A stretch of DNA of 25,648 bases from Chitinophagaceae bacterium (GTDB lineage Bacteria; Bacteroidota; Bacteroidia; Chitinophagales; Chitinophagaceae). Shown piece by piece: positions 7,658 to 15,746 of the stretch; the stretch's first letter is position 1; each line of letters opens with the position of its first letter. The stretch spans positions 17,575 through 43,222 of the forward strand of contig DMPB01000126.1 of NCBI GenBank assembly GCA_003456175.1, in the 5' to 3' direction. A program made the translations under genes and the position numbers. The notes beneath the pieces were generated by a model. That model was not told where the DNA came from, did not search any database, and worked only from the letters and a program-made list of their open reading frames with translations.

Positions 7658-8701
7658 TTACCAGTGTAGTAACGCACTAGCCCATGTAAAGCCACTACCA
7701 AAAGCAGCTAAACAAACCAAGTCGCCTTCTTTTATTTTTCCTTGTTCCCAGGCCTCACACAAAGCAATAGGCACACTTGCAGCCGTGGTGTTACCATATT
7801 TTTGAATGTTATTGTATACCTGCTGGTCACTTAAACCAAGTTGGTGTTGTACAAATTGCGATATACGCAAGTTGGCTTGATGCGGTATTAACATATTAAT
7901 ATCCGATGGCTTTAAGCCATTGGCTTGTAATGCTTCCATGATAACTTCTGGAAATTTCACAACAGCTTTCTTGAATACAGCAGGCCCATCCATATATGGA
8001 AAGTTTTGAGCACTATCAATCATATCATGGCTCATAAACATTTCACCTATAGTAGCATCGGCAAAGTTGGCATAGTGCCCCCATTTATTAGCATGCGTAC
8101 CAGGGTTGTACATTGCTAAAATTTCAGCCGATGCACCATCGCTATGTAGGTGTGTACTTAATATGCCTCGGTTGGGTTCATCGGTTGCTTGTAATACTAC
8201 AGCTCCTGCACCATCCCCAAAAATTACACTTACATTTCTGCCTCTAGTGCTAAAATCTAAACCAAAGCTGTGTTTTTCGCTACCTACTACAAGTATGTTT
8301 TTGTACATACCCGATTTAATGAACTGGTCGGCAACACTTATGGCGTATACAAAACCACTACATTGGTTTCGAATATCTAAAGCACCAATTTCACGCATGC
8401 CCATTTCACGCTGTAGCAATACACCACAACCCGGGAAATAATAGTCTGGACTTAAAGTGGCAAAAACAATAAAATCAATATCGGTAGGAGTGAGTCCAGC
8501 ATTTTGAATGGCAATTTTACTGGCTTCAACCGCCATGGTAGTGGTGGTTTCATTAGTTCTGTGAGCGTAGCGTCGCTCCTGAATACCTGTACGTTCCTGA
8601 ATCCATTCGTCGCTGGTATCCATATATTGCTTCAACTCTTCATTGGTAACTACACGTTCAGGTACATACTTACCAATACCGGCTATTTTACTTTTTGGCA
8701 T
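7658..8701 (-). CDS. fabH: 3-oxoacyl-[acyl-carrier-protein] synthase III (KAS III)
   Basis: A 347-residue thiolase-fold enzyme that condenses an acyl-CoA primer with malonyl-ACP to start fatty acid synthesis. The catalytic triad is visible: C114 in RNQCSGFVYA, H274 in IPHQANLRI and N304 in YGNTTAASVP. The GDGAGAVVL motif (162-170) and the family N-terminus with TSDEWIQERTGIQERR (29-44) are also present. The length is slightly above the usual 310-330, with extra residues around 195-235. Many Bacteroidota carry two FabH-like paralogues, so this need not be the only one. Lipid kinase and DUF4290 genes lie downstream on the same strand. Confidence 0.95.
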   Translation of the reverse strand: MPKSKIAGIGKYVPERVVTNEELKQYMDTSDEWIQERTGIQERRYAHRTNETTTTMAVEASKIAIQNAGLTPTDIDFIVFATLSPDYYFPGCGVLLQREMGMREIGALDIRNQCSGFVYAISVADQFIKSGMYKNILVVGSEKHSFGLDFSTRGRNVSVIFGDGAGAVVLQATDEPNRGILSTHLHSDGASAEILAMYNPGTHANKWGHYANFADATIGEMFMSHDMIDSAQNFPYMDGPAVFKKAVVKFPEVIMEALQANGLKPSDINMLIPHQANLRISQFVQHQLGLSDQQVYNNIQKYGNTTAASVPIALCEAWEQGKIKEGDLVCLAAFGSGFTWASALLHW

Positions 8702-8722
8702 CGCAATCGAACTTTAAACGAA

Positions 8723-8730
8723 CAAATGTA
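8723..8730 (-). promoter_or_regulatory. Candidate -7 box of the fabH promoter
   Basis: TACATTTG on the minus strand is a perfect TAnnTTTG match 21 bp upstream of the fabH ATG. No convincing -33 TTTG is seen 17-23 bp further upstream. Confidence 0.35.
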
Positions 8731-8805
8731 AGGGGATTGTAGCGCCATCGTTCGTATTAATCGTTCAATTCAACTGCTTTTAACTTGTTTTAAAGCCAAT
8801 GCTAC

Positions 8806-8819
8806 CCTTGCGGTAAATG
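8806..8819 (+). repeat. Dispersed 14-bp word, one-mismatch copy (CCTTGCGGTAAATG)
   Basis: An A-to-G variant at position 5 of the word, in the divergent fabH / GLPGLI intergenic region. It lies 71 bp upstream of the GLPGLI gene. The same variant occurs at 13776 and 19709. Confidence 0.75.
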
Positions 8820-8890
8820 TTTTTTTGACAAGCGGCATCATTTGCAATTCAATTACGATTACATTCGTACTTTAATAATGATCTCATCGT

Positions 8891-9721
8891 ATGAAAAAAA
8901 CATGGATAACGCTCAGCCTAATGCTTTCTGCCTATTGGTTACAAGCACAACAAACAGGCATCGTGCAATACGAACGCACCACTAAAATTCAAATTAACGT
9001 CAATAATTTACCGGAAGGTGCTCCTAACATTCCCAATGAGCGTAAAGCGAAACAAGAGTTACTTTTTAACGATTCTACCAGTTTATACCGCGATGTGATT
9101 GAAGATGAACCGGAAGCTTTTGAAGGTGGTGGTAACGTGCGTATGTTCCGTTTTGGCGGTGGTAACACGCAGTTCTATAAAAACTTCAATTCGATGCTGT
9201 TGCTAGAAGCTCGAGAAATGTTCGATAGAAAGTATCTTATCAACGATACTATTAAGCTTCAAAAGTGGAAGCCACAACCCGGCGAAACACGCATCATAGC
9301 GGGCCATACCTGCTATAAAGCAACACTTACCATTACGGCTACCGAAATGTTTGGCAACACCCGCCGCATGACTTTCAGAAGTGGCACGCAAGAGCCTTCC
9401 AGCGATACAACAGTTGCCAGAACGCCAGCACCACCACGTACCATAGAAATTGAAGCTTGGTATGCTGTAGATATACCCGTGCCAACAGGCCCTGATACGT
9501 ATGGTGGACTACCAGGTTTAATTTTAGGATTATATACCAACGATGGCCGTTTGAGTATTGTAGCAACCAATGTAAGCCTTACGGCAAATGTTAATAAAGA
9601 TTTGAAACAACCTTCAAAAGGTAAGGCAATGTCAAGAGCAGCCTTTGCCGAAGAGTTGCGGAAAATTATGGAAGAGCAAAGAGCGAATATGGGTGGCCGT
9701 GGCCGCGTTATTATGCAATAA
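8891..9721 (+). CDS. GLPGLI family secreted protein
   Basis: A 276-residue exported protein. Residues 1-19 are a signal peptide (MKKTWITLSLMLSAYWLQA). The family-defining GLPGLI sextet is at 206-211 within YGGLPGLILGLY, and the preceding EAWYAVDIPVPTGP is also typical. The family is widespread in Bacteroidota, often close to outer-membrane transport genes. Its function is unknown. The C-terminus is basic with RAAFAEELRKIMEEQRANMGGRGR. A one-mismatch copy of the dispersed 14-bp word lies inside the gene (9577-9590), coding LTAN. A strong intrinsic terminator follows the stop codon. Confidence 0.93.
   Translation: MKKTWITLSLMLSAYWLQAQQTGIVQYERTTKIQINVNNLPEGAPNIPNERKAKQELLFNDSTSLYRDVIEDEPEAFEGGGNVRMFRFGGGNTQFYKNFNSMLLLEAREMFDRKYLINDTIKLQKWKPQPGETRIIAGHTCYKATLTITATEMFGNTRRMTFRSGTQEPSSDTTVARTPAPPRTIEIEAWYAVDIPVPTGPDTYGGLPGLILGLYTNDGRLSIVATNVSLTANVNKDLKQPSKGKAMSRAAFAEELRKIMEEQRANMGGRGRVIMQ
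9577..9590 (+). repeat. Dispersed 14-bp word, one-mismatch copy inside the GLPGLI gene
   Basis: CCTTACGGCAAATG, a T-to-C variant at position 9. The frame reads CTT ACG GCA AAT (Leu-Thr-Ala-Asn), the same frame as the looser copy at 11078-11090 (Leu-Thr-Val-Lys). Confidence 0.65.
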
Positions 9722-9744
9722 CAATGCTGTATAATTAAACATTC

Positions 9745-9777
9745 AAAAGCCGACCTGACAGCAGGTCGGCTTTTTTT
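9745..9777 (+). terminator. Intrinsic terminator of the GLPGLI gene
   Basis: Arms 9745-9757 (AAAAGCCGACCTG) and 9762-9774 pair perfectly (13 bp) around a 4-nt ACAG loop. Seven T residues run through 9771-9777. It begins 23 bp past the stop codon. Confidence 0.93.
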
Positions 9778-9809
9778 GCTTTTTTTGCTTACACCCTACT
9801 ATATGTTAC

Positions 9810-11282
9810 ATGAGCAATAACCTTCAAAGAACACTTCGGCTGCAAACCATTGTAGATGGTATCAATGCCGGCGTGTGGGATTGGCAAATACAAACCGGCG
9901 AAGAATGGTGGAGCGACCGTTTTTTCCAACTACTCGGATACGAGCCTAACGAAATTCCAAGCACATTTGAGCAGTTTATGGCAATGCTGCATCCTGCCGA
10001 TGTAGATACTGTTAATGCTGCCATTGAAGCGCATTTTGCCATTGGCGATATGTACTTCTTAAACATAAGAATGCGCTGTAAAAACGGAGCATATCGCTGG
10101 TTTGAAACAAGCGGCAGGGTTACGTTCAATGCAGAAGGTAAGCCTGAACGAATGGTGGGTAGCCTTATTGATATTCACGAAAAAGTACTCATTCAAGAAA
10201 AGCTAGAAGGCAACCAATTCACCTTAGAAGAAACCAATAAAATGGTACAGGCAGGTGGTTGGGTAGTATCGCTTTTGCCCGTACCTACCATCCACTGGAG
10301 CGATGAGGTTTATGCTATACACGAAGTACCTGTTGGAAGGCAACCATCTATCGAAGAAGCTTTTAATTATTATCCAGCACACACCCGACCTATCATAGAG
10401 CAGTTATTCAACAACTGCATTCAACATCAAACACCTTTCGATACCGATATTGAATTTAAAACGGCGACCAATAAAATTATTTGGGTACGGGTAATGGGCA
10501 AAGCAGTGGTAGATAAAGCCGGACAAACCATTGCTGTTCGCGGGGTTTTTCAGAATATTGATAACATCAAGAAAAAAGAAATAGCGCTGCAACGTTCTAT
10601 CGATGTAATGGCCGAGCAAAACAAACGATTGCTCAACTTTGCACATATTGTATCGCATAACTTACGCAGCCATGCGGCCAACTTAGAAAGCATGCTCGAA
10701 ATGCAACGAGCCACTAGCGATCCTGAAGAAAAGTACTTTTTTCAACAGAACATTTTTAAAATTTCAGCATCGCTCAACAACACCATACAGCATTTGAACG
10801 AAGTTGTACAAATTCAAACCGATCTTAAAAAAACCAAAACAACCATTTCTTTTCAAACAGTTTTTAATACGGTAGTACATATTTTGTCGGCTAATATTCA
10901 AAAGTCGAGAGCTGCCGTACATGCCGATTTTAGTGCTTGTGAAACCGTATTTTACAATCAGGCATATTTAGAAAGTATTCTCTTGAATTTGTTAAGTAAC
11001 GCAATCAAATATCGTCAGCCTAATAAGCCCTCAGAAGTATTTATCACTACCTCGCAATTGGCCGATGGCCAAGTATACCTTACGGTAAAAGACAATGGCG
11101 TGGGAATTGACTTAGAAAAGCATGGTGATCGTTTATTCGGCATGTACGAAACTTTTCATGAGCATCCCGATGCAAAAGGTATTGGCTTATTCATCACTAA
11201 AAATCAAGTAGAAGCAATGGGTGGCCAATTATTGGTTGAAAGTAAGTTGCACGAGGGCACTACATTTACCGTAAGGTTCTAA
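9810..11282 (+). CDS. PAS-domain sensor histidine kinase (cytoplasmic)
   Basis: A 490-residue kinase without transmembrane segments or signal peptide, so a soluble sensor. Two PAS_3-type domains (about 12-128 and 145-258) are followed by a HisKA region with phosphoacceptor H283 (FAHIVSHNLRSHAANL). The HATPase domain has N397 (LLSNAIKY), DNG at 428-430 and GIGL at 457-460. The HNLR H-box and the KGIGLFITKNQVEAMGG stretch are typical of Bacteroidota PAS kinases that pair with stand-alone receivers. The convergent receiver gene at 11414-11833 is a candidate partner. The last codons (TFTVRF) carry an exact copy of the dispersed word. Confidence 0.94.
   Translation: MSNNLQRTLRLQTIVDGINAGVWDWQIQTGEEWWSDRFFQLLGYEPNEIPSTFEQFMAMLHPADVDTVNAAIEAHFAIGDMYFLNIRMRCKNGAYRWFETSGRVTFNAEGKPERMVGSLIDIHEKVLIQEKLEGNQFTLEETNKMVQAGGWVVSLLPVPTIHWSDEVYAIHEVPVGRQPSIEEAFNYYPAHTRPIIEQLFNNCIQHQTPFDTDIEFKTATNKIIWVRVMGKAVVDKAGQTIAVRGVFQNIDNIKKKEIALQRSIDVMAEQNKRLLNFAHIVSHNLRSHAANLESMLEMQRATSDPEEKYFFQQNIFKISASLNNTIQHLNEVVQIQTDLKKTKTTISFQTVFNTVVHILSANIQKSRAAVHADFSACETVFYNQAYLESILLNLLSNAIKYRQPNKPSEVFITTSQLADGQVYLTVKDNGVGIDLEKHGDRLFGMYETFHEHPDAKGIGLFITKNQVEAMGGQLLVESKLHEGTTFTVRF
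11263..11276 (-). repeat. Dispersed 14-bp word, exact copy at the 3' end of the PAS kinase gene
   Basis: CATTTACCGTAAGG on the plus strand ends 3 bp before the stop codon. It is read ACA TTT ACC GTA AGG (Thr-Phe-Thr-Val-Arg), the same frame as the copies at 13776 and 21375. Confidence 0.8.
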
Positions 11283-11300
11283 CCTTGTATAAAGTGTACG

Positions 11301-11330
11301 AAAAAAGGCTACCCTTTTGGAGTAGCCCCT
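11301..11330. terminator. Bidirectional terminator between the PAS kinase and receiver genes
   Basis: GGCTAC (11307-11312) pairs with GTAGCC (11322-11327), with a further C-C/G-G pairing inside. The stem is preceded by six A residues, which act as a T-run on the minus strand, and followed by CCTTTCT on the plus strand. It serves the kinase 18 bp upstream and, less directly, the convergent receiver gene. Confidence 0.75.
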
Positions 11331-11413
11331 TTCTCTCAAACTATATCGGTATCACTACCGACCACCAACCTCTTGAAATAGGTTTAACATCAGGAATTGT
11401 ATTTTTTCAATAT

Positions 11414-11833
11414 CTAACAAACCAACTCTCTAAAATAGGGTCTGTTGCTGTTACTGGTATGGCCATTGTGTAAAAATGGTTTGTTTAAAAAGCCTTCAAC
11501 TTCGGGTATTGAAGCCGCTTTTTGAATATCATCTTCATTGGTGGAAGAGGATAAAATGTACACCCTGATAGCACTTTTAATATCACTATCGAGCTTTGAA
11601 AATGCCTGCATAAACTCCCATCCATCCATGCCCGGCATGTTAATGTCTAAAAGCAGTGTTGTTGTGGTTGCGGCATCGGGTTGAAACTCTTTACGTAAGT
11701 ACTCTAAAGCGGCGGTAGGCTCTACATAAGCTTTGGTTTCGGCAGCACCATAAGTGCTCGCAATGGTGTATTCGCATACCAAGTTACTTGTAGGATCATC
11801 ATCTACAATGATGAATTGAAAAGGAGTTCTCAT
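11414..11833 (-). CDS. Stand-alone receiver-domain response regulator
   Basis: A 139-residue receiver domain of the kind common in Bacteroidota: D11-D12-D13, phosphoacceptor D63 (LLLDINMPGMDGWEF), switch Ser in YILSSS and K118 in FLNKPF. After KPF the sequence (LHNGHTSNSNRPYFRELVC) does not look like the usual final helix. The 3' end may have changed by a small indel in the T-rich stretch at the KPF codons, or it may have drifted. No output domain. The gene is convergent with the PAS kinase at 9810-11282, which may be its partner. Confidence 0.86.
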   Translation of the reverse strand: MRTPFQFIIVDDDPTSNLVCEYTIASTYGAAETKAYVEPTAALEYLRKEFQPDAATTTTLLLDINMPGMDGWEFMQAFSKLDSDIKSAIRVYILSSSTNEDDIQKAASIPEVEGFLNKPFLHNGHTSNSNRPYFRELVC

Positions 11834-12226
11834 GGCGGATTGTTTTAGCGAATGAAGAAATGCGATAACGGTTGCCTATGTTGTACTATACTACCGCAAA
11901 ACACATGTTTTTTATTGCTATGTTTATAGTGCGTTTGTATTGTATGTACCTGCTCAAATCATGATGTAAAAGTAACCTTCGGCAGTTGCTTTACACATGA
12001 TGTTCGTCATTCAAAATAAATTTTTTCTGCTGATGCCTATCATCTTGAAATGCTTGTGTGATAAGGATTTCAGACAGTTTGAAAAAGCTGATTAATGTGT
12101 ATTTAATACGCTATCGAATGATGCACATCAGTAGTGTTAATGAACACCATCATAAGTGCCGTTGATGCCAGCTACTACCTTGTGCTTTGTCTAACAAAAA
12201 TTTTCATTTCTCTCAAAAAACTACAT
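11834..12226. other. Intergenic region of 393 bp with no recognised gene
   Basis: AT-rich DNA between the divergent receiver and ppdK genes. The frame of ppdK stays open back to a GTG at 12134, but the extra 31 residues have no family character. A small hairpin GTGTT/AACAC lies at 12134-12147. I see no tRNA, terminator-like hairpin, copy of the 14-bp word or convincing TAnnTTTG promoter. It presumably holds both promoters. Confidence 0.5.
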
Positions 12227-14983
12227 ATGCGAACCAAAGCAACAGCCAAAAAATATGTGTATTTTTTTGGCAATGGCGAAGCCGATGGCAATGAATCGAT
12301 GAAAAATTTATTAGGTGGTAAAGGAGCTAACCTAGCCGAAATGGCGGGGCATCCTAAGCTACGATTACCAGTGCCGCCAGGCTTCACCATCACAACAGAA
12401 GTATGTACGTATTATTATGCCAATCGAAAGCAATATCCACAACAGTTGGCAGCGCAAGTAAAACAATCGTTACAACGAGTAGAAAAGATGATGGGTAAGC
12501 GTTTCGGCGATGCTAACAATCCTTTGCTGCTATCCGTACGTTCTGGCGCTAGAAAAAGTATGCCAGGCATGATGGATACCGTATTAAATATTGGCTTGAA
12601 CGATGTTACTGTGCAAGGCTTGATTGCCCAAAGTGGCGATGAACGTTTTGCTTACGATGCATACCGCCGTTTAATTATGATGTATGCCGATGTAGTAATG
12701 GAAAAAGCAGCAGGCTTGCCACCCACAAGTGGCGTTGGTATTCGTAAAATTTTAGATGAACAGCTCGATGCTATAAAACATAGTAAAGGTTATACCAGCG
12801 ATACAGAGGTTACAGCGAAAGAACTCAAAACGCTTGTGGCGAGTTACAAAAAAACCATTAAGCAGTTGTTAAAGAAGCCCTTCCCAGACGATCCTATGGA
12901 GCAGCTATGGGGTGGCATTGGTGCGGTGTTTCAAAGTTGGAACGGTAAGCGGGCTATTGATTACAGACGTATTGAACGTATTCCCGACGATTGGGGCACT
13001 GCCGTGAATGTACAAAGCATGGTATTTGGTAACATGGGCGATGATAGTGCTACCGGCGTTGCATTCACTAGAAATCCGGGTACAGGCGATAATCATTTTT
13101 ATGGCGAATATCTTATCAATGCTCAGGGCGAAGATGTAGTAGCTGGTATTAGAACCCCGGCACCTATTAACAGTTATTCTAAAAATGCTCAGAGCGAAGG
13201 CTTGGCTACATTAGAATCGTTAATGCCAAAATTGTACAAAGAACTCGATGGCTACCAGAAAAAGCTAGAGAAGCATTATAAGGATATGCAAGACATTGAG
13301 TTCACTATTGAACAAGGTACCTTGTACATGCTACAATGCAGGGTAGGTAAGCGTAATGGAATTGCAGCTGTTAAAATGGCCACCGATATGTACAAAGAAA
13401 AATTGATTGATGCTACTACAGCTGTAAAACGCGTGGCACCCAATCAGTTAGTAGAGCTATTATTGCCCATGCTCAGCTTAGATGCCGAAAAAGCTACCAA
13501 ACCTATTGCTAAAGGGTTACCGGCAGGGCCTGGCGGTGCTATTGGTAGGGTGGTATTTAGTTCCGATGATGCCGTGGCTTGGGCAGCAAAAGGTGAAAAA
13601 GTAATTCTGGTACGGGAAGAAACATCGCCAGAAGATGTTGATGGCATGCACAAGGCTCAGGCCATTTTAACAACCAAAGGTGGTATGACTTCACACGCTG
13701 CATTGGTAGCTCGTGGTTGGGGTAAGTGCTGTATTGTGGGCTGCAGCGAAATAGATATTAATGCTGCTTACAAAACATTTACCGCAAGGAATGGCACCGT
13801 TGTTAAAGAAGGTGATTGGCTAAGTTTAAATGGTACGAAAGGCATGATATACACCGGCCAGTTACCGTTGGTAGATGTTGATATTAACCACAACGATAGC
13901 TATAAAGTGCTCATGCAATTGGTAGATAAAACCAAGCAAATACAAGTACGCACCAATGCCGATACACCAAAAGATGCTGCACAGGCTTTAAAATTCGGTG
14001 CAGAAGGTATAGGTCTCTTCAGAACAGAACATATGTTTTATGGCGAGGGTAGCGATAAACCTTTGTTCTTATTGCGAAAAATGATTTTAAGTAGCAATGA
14101 ATCGGAACGAAAAAGGGCGTTAAAAGAACTATTTACTTACGTAAAAAAAGATATCAAAGCTACTTTGAAAGTAATGCATGGTTTCGCTGTAACCATTCGC
14201 TTACTCGATCCGCCATTACACGAATTTGTACCGCACGATAAAGAGAAGCTACAACAAATTGGTAAAGAGTTGGGCGTGAGCCTTTCGGTATTACAACGCC
14301 GCATTTTGGCCTTGCACGAGAACAACCCAATGCTAGGTCACCGCGGTGTACGCTTAGGAATCAGCTATCCAGAAATTACCGAAATGCAGGTGAGAGCAAT
14401 TTTAGAAGCCGCTGCCGAATTGCAAGTCAAGGGCAACAAAGTACATCCTGAAATAATGATACCTGTTACCTGTACGGCGAACGAACTTACCCATCAAAAA
14501 ACAATTGTAGATAGGGTAAGTAGTGAAGTATGCGAAAAATACGCCCTCAAAAAAATTGCTTACAGTTTCGGTACTATGATAGAAATACCAAGGGCTGCCT
14601 TACGGGCAAATGAACTCGCCGAAGTAGCCGATTTCTTTAGCTTCGGTACCAACGATTTAACCCAAATGAGTTTCGGTTTTAGTAGAGATGATATTGGTGG
14701 ATTTTTACCCAATTATCTCGATCAAAAAATTCTACCGGAAGATCCATTTGCAACCATTGATGCAGATGGCGTTGGCGAACTAGTTCGCTTGGGAACCGAA
14801 CGTGGCCGCAGTACAAAACCTGCATTGAAAGTGGGTATTTGCGGCGAGCACGGTGGCGACCCCGATAGTGTGCAATTCTTCCATAAAATGAGTATGAATT
14901 ATGTGAGTTGCTCACCATTTAGAGTGCCTATTGCAAGATTAGCAGCAGCACATGCGGCTATTAACGCACCACGCAAAAAATAA
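12227..14983 (+). CDS. ppdK: Pyruvate, phosphate dikinase
   Basis: A 918-residue enzyme interconverting pyruvate, ATP and phosphate with phosphoenolpyruvate, AMP and pyrophosphate, in glycolysis or gluconeogenesis. The N-terminal ATP-grasp domain has GGKGANLAEM and SVRSGARKSMPGMMDTVLN. The swivelling phosphohistidine domain has H490 in TKGGMTSHAALVARGWGK. The C-terminal PEP/pyruvate barrel has GLFRTEHMF, GHRGVRLG, FSFGTNDLTQM and C872 in GICGEHGGDP. All catalytic motifs are intact and the length is close to the family norm (about 880-900). I chose ATG 12227 because the conserved region (KYVYFFGNGEADG) starts eight residues later. The gene is alone on its strand and ends in palindromic DNA. 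Confidence 0.97.
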   Translation: MRTKATAKKYVYFFGNGEADGNESMKNLLGGKGANLAEMAGHPKLRLPVPPGFTITTEVCTYYYANRKQYPQQLAAQVKQSLQRVEKMMGKRFGDANNPLLLSVRSGARKSMPGMMDTVLNIGLNDVTVQGLIAQSGDERFAYDAYRRLIMMYADVVMEKAAGLPPTSGVGIRKILDEQLDAIKHSKGYTSDTEVTAKELKTLVASYKKTIKQLLKKPFPDDPMEQLWGGIGAVFQSWNGKRAIDYRRIERIPDDWGTAVNVQSMVFGNMGDDSATGVAFTRNPGTGDNHFYGEYLINAQGEDVVAGIRTPAPINSYSKNAQSEGLATLESLMPKLYKELDGYQKKLEKHYKDMQDIEFTIEQGTLYMLQCRVGKRNGIAAVKMATDMYKEKLIDATTAVKRVAPNQLVELLLPMLSLDAEKATKPIAKGLPAGPGGAIGRVVFSSDDAVAWAAKGEKVILVREETSPEDVDGMHKAQAILTTKGGMTSHAALVARGWGKCCIVGCSEIDINAAYKTFTARNGTVVKEGDWLSLNGTKGMIYTGQLPLVDVDINHNDSYKVLMQLVDKTKQIQVRTNADTPKDAAQALKFGAEGIGLFRTEHMFYGEGSDKPLFLLRKMILSSNESERKRALKELFTYVKKDIKATLKVMHGFAVTIRLLDPPLHEFVPHDKEKLQQIGKELGVSLSVLQRRILALHENNPMLGHRGVRLGISYPEITEMQVRAILEAAAELQVKGNKVHPEIMIPVTCTANELTHQKTIVDRVSSEVCEKYALKKIAYSFGTMIEIPRAALRANELAEVADFFSFGTNDLTQMSFGFSRDDIGGFLPNYLDQKILPEDPFATIDADGVGELVRLGTERGRSTKPALKVGICGEHGGDPDSVQFFHKMSMNYVSCSPFRVPIARLAAAHAAINAPRKK
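13776..13789 (-). repeat. Dispersed 14-bp word, one-mismatch copy inside ppdK
   Basis: CATTTACCGCAAGG on the plus strand, read ACA TTT ACC GCA AGG (Thr-Phe-Thr-Ala-Arg). The reading frame is the same as at 11263 and 21375. It lies in the linker after the phosphohistidine domain, where sequence constraint is low. Confidence 0.65.
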
Positions 14984-15008
14984 CAACGGCGAAGCAAGCA
15001 CTTTGGGA

Positions 15009-15034
15009 TATTGCCTATAACTAATCAGGCAATA
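15009..15034. repeat. Inverted repeat downstream of ppdK
   Basis: TATTGCCT (15009-15016) and AGGCAATA (15027-15034) form an 8-bp stem with a 10-nt loop. It is nested inside GCGAAG (14989-14994) and CTTCGC (15035-15040), so a longer two-part stem is possible just before the 26-bp palindrome. Confidence 0.5.
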
Positions 15035-15041
15035 CTTCGCA

Positions 15042-15070
15042 GCCAGCTATCGATATCGATAGCTGGCGTT
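15042..15070. terminator. Perfect 26-bp palindrome, probable terminator between convergent ppdK and acyltransferase
   Basis: Positions 15042-15067 are a perfect palindrome with half-site GCCAGCTATCGAT and no spacer, followed on the plus strand by GTTGTTTT. It lies 58 bp after the ppdK stop and 6 bp before the acyltransferase stop codon. It probably ends ppdK transcription; a protein-binding role is also possible for so perfect a palindrome. Confidence 0.6.
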
Positions 15071-15073
15071 GTT

Positions 15074-15634
15074 TTAAGCCAGAACTAAACCTTCTACATT
15101 AAACTTTTCAGGATACTTACCTTGAATGTTGCGATAAAAATCTTTGATAGCTTTTGCATCTGCCACAGCATCGCCAGTCATATACAAGAGCGGACCAAAG
15201 CCTGCTTCTTTCTTTGCATAATCGAGGTAGCCTAATAATACGGGTACTTTGGCTTGTAATGCTACATGGTAAAAACCCGTTTTCCACTTATCAACTCTAT
15301 TGCGGGTACCTTCGGTGGCGATCATGAGCATCAGCTTTTCGTGCTGCTCAAACAAGCTTACAATATCTTGTACCAAATTGCCTTTTTTACTGCGTTCTAC
15401 CGCCATGCCACCTACACTTTGTAAGATGTTGCCAATAGGCCAACGAAACAGCTCTCTTTTGGCTAAAAAACGTACTGGAATCTTCAGCTTAAAAAATACC
15501 GCCATGCTATACAGAAAATCCCAATTACTGGTGTGCGGTGCGGCAATTACTACGCAACGTTCGTATCCTTCTGGTAGTTGTACTTGCATGGTCCACCCTC
15601 GCCATTTAAAAAGCCAAATAAATAACCGCCGCAT
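15074..15634 (-). CDS. PlsC-like lysophospholipid acyltransferase
   Basis: A 186-residue acyltransferase. The HX4D catalytic motif is H34-T-S-N-W-D39 (APHTSNWDF), and the substrate-binding EGTR motif is at 108-111 (ATEGTRNR, with T in place of the usual P). The N-terminus (RRLFIWLFKWRGW) is amphipathic or hydrophobic, which suggests membrane association. It is shorter than typical PlsC (about 240) and belongs to a small family often annotated as 1-acyl-sn-glycerol-3-phosphate acyltransferase. The precise acceptor lipid is uncertain. It is divergent from the DUF2480 gene and convergent with ppdK. Confidence 0.9.
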   Translation of the reverse strand: MRRLFIWLFKWRGWTMQVQLPEGYERCVVIAAPHTSNWDFLYSMAVFFKLKIPVRFLAKRELFRWPIGNILQSVGGMAVERSKKGNLVQDIVSLFEQHEKLMLMIATEGTRNRVDKWKTGFYHVALQAKVPVLLGYLDYAKKEAGFGPLLYMTGDAVADAKAIKDFYRNIQGKYPEKFNVEGLVLA

Positions 15635-15698
15635 AGAATCGTAGTTTTTACAAATGAACGAATAAACCCGCAGCTTTTTCGATATGGGTAAATGTCTT

Positions 15699-15712
15699 CA
15701 TTTACCGTAAGG
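15699..15712 (-). repeat. Dispersed 14-bp word, exact copy in the DUF2480 promoter region
   Basis: CATTTACCGTAAGG on the plus strand ends 7 bp before the -7 box at 15720-15727. The word therefore occupies the spacer of the putative promoter. Confidence 0.9.
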
Positions 15713-15719
15713 TGCTTCG

Positions 15720-15727
15720 TATTTTTG
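15720..15727 (+). promoter_or_regulatory. Candidate -7 box of the DUF2480 gene promoter
   Basis: TATTTTTG is a perfect TAnnTTTG match 19 bp upstream of the ATG at 15747. No TTTG is present 17-23 bp upstream; that interval holds the dispersed 14-bp word. Confidence 0.4.
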
Positions 15728-15746
15728 TCAACGAACAAGTAGTATT

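Noticed and set aside
9005..9018. AATTTACCGGAAGG, a two-mismatch relative of the 14-bp word
   Set aside because: It encodes part of NLPEG in a different frame from the other intragenic copies, so it is probably a chance match and was not counted.
9772..9789. TTTTTTGCT repeated twice after the GLPGLI terminator
   Set aside because: A short tandem duplication of the terminator T-run, most simply explained by slippage.
11285..11473. Small plus-strand reading frame after the PAS kinase
   Set aside because: It runs through a terminator hairpin and antisense into the receiver gene; its product has no recognisable features.
12134..12226. N-terminal extension of pyruvate, phosphate dikinase
   Set aside because: The frame is open from a GTG at 12134, but the extra residues have no family similarity and ATG 12227 sits right before the conserved region.
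14599..14613. CCTTACGGGCAAATG inside ppdK
   Set aside because: It needs an inserted base to match the word and encodes a plausible family sequence (ALRANE). The similar CCCGTAAGGG at 19088-19097 in the DUF2461 gene was rejected for the same reason.
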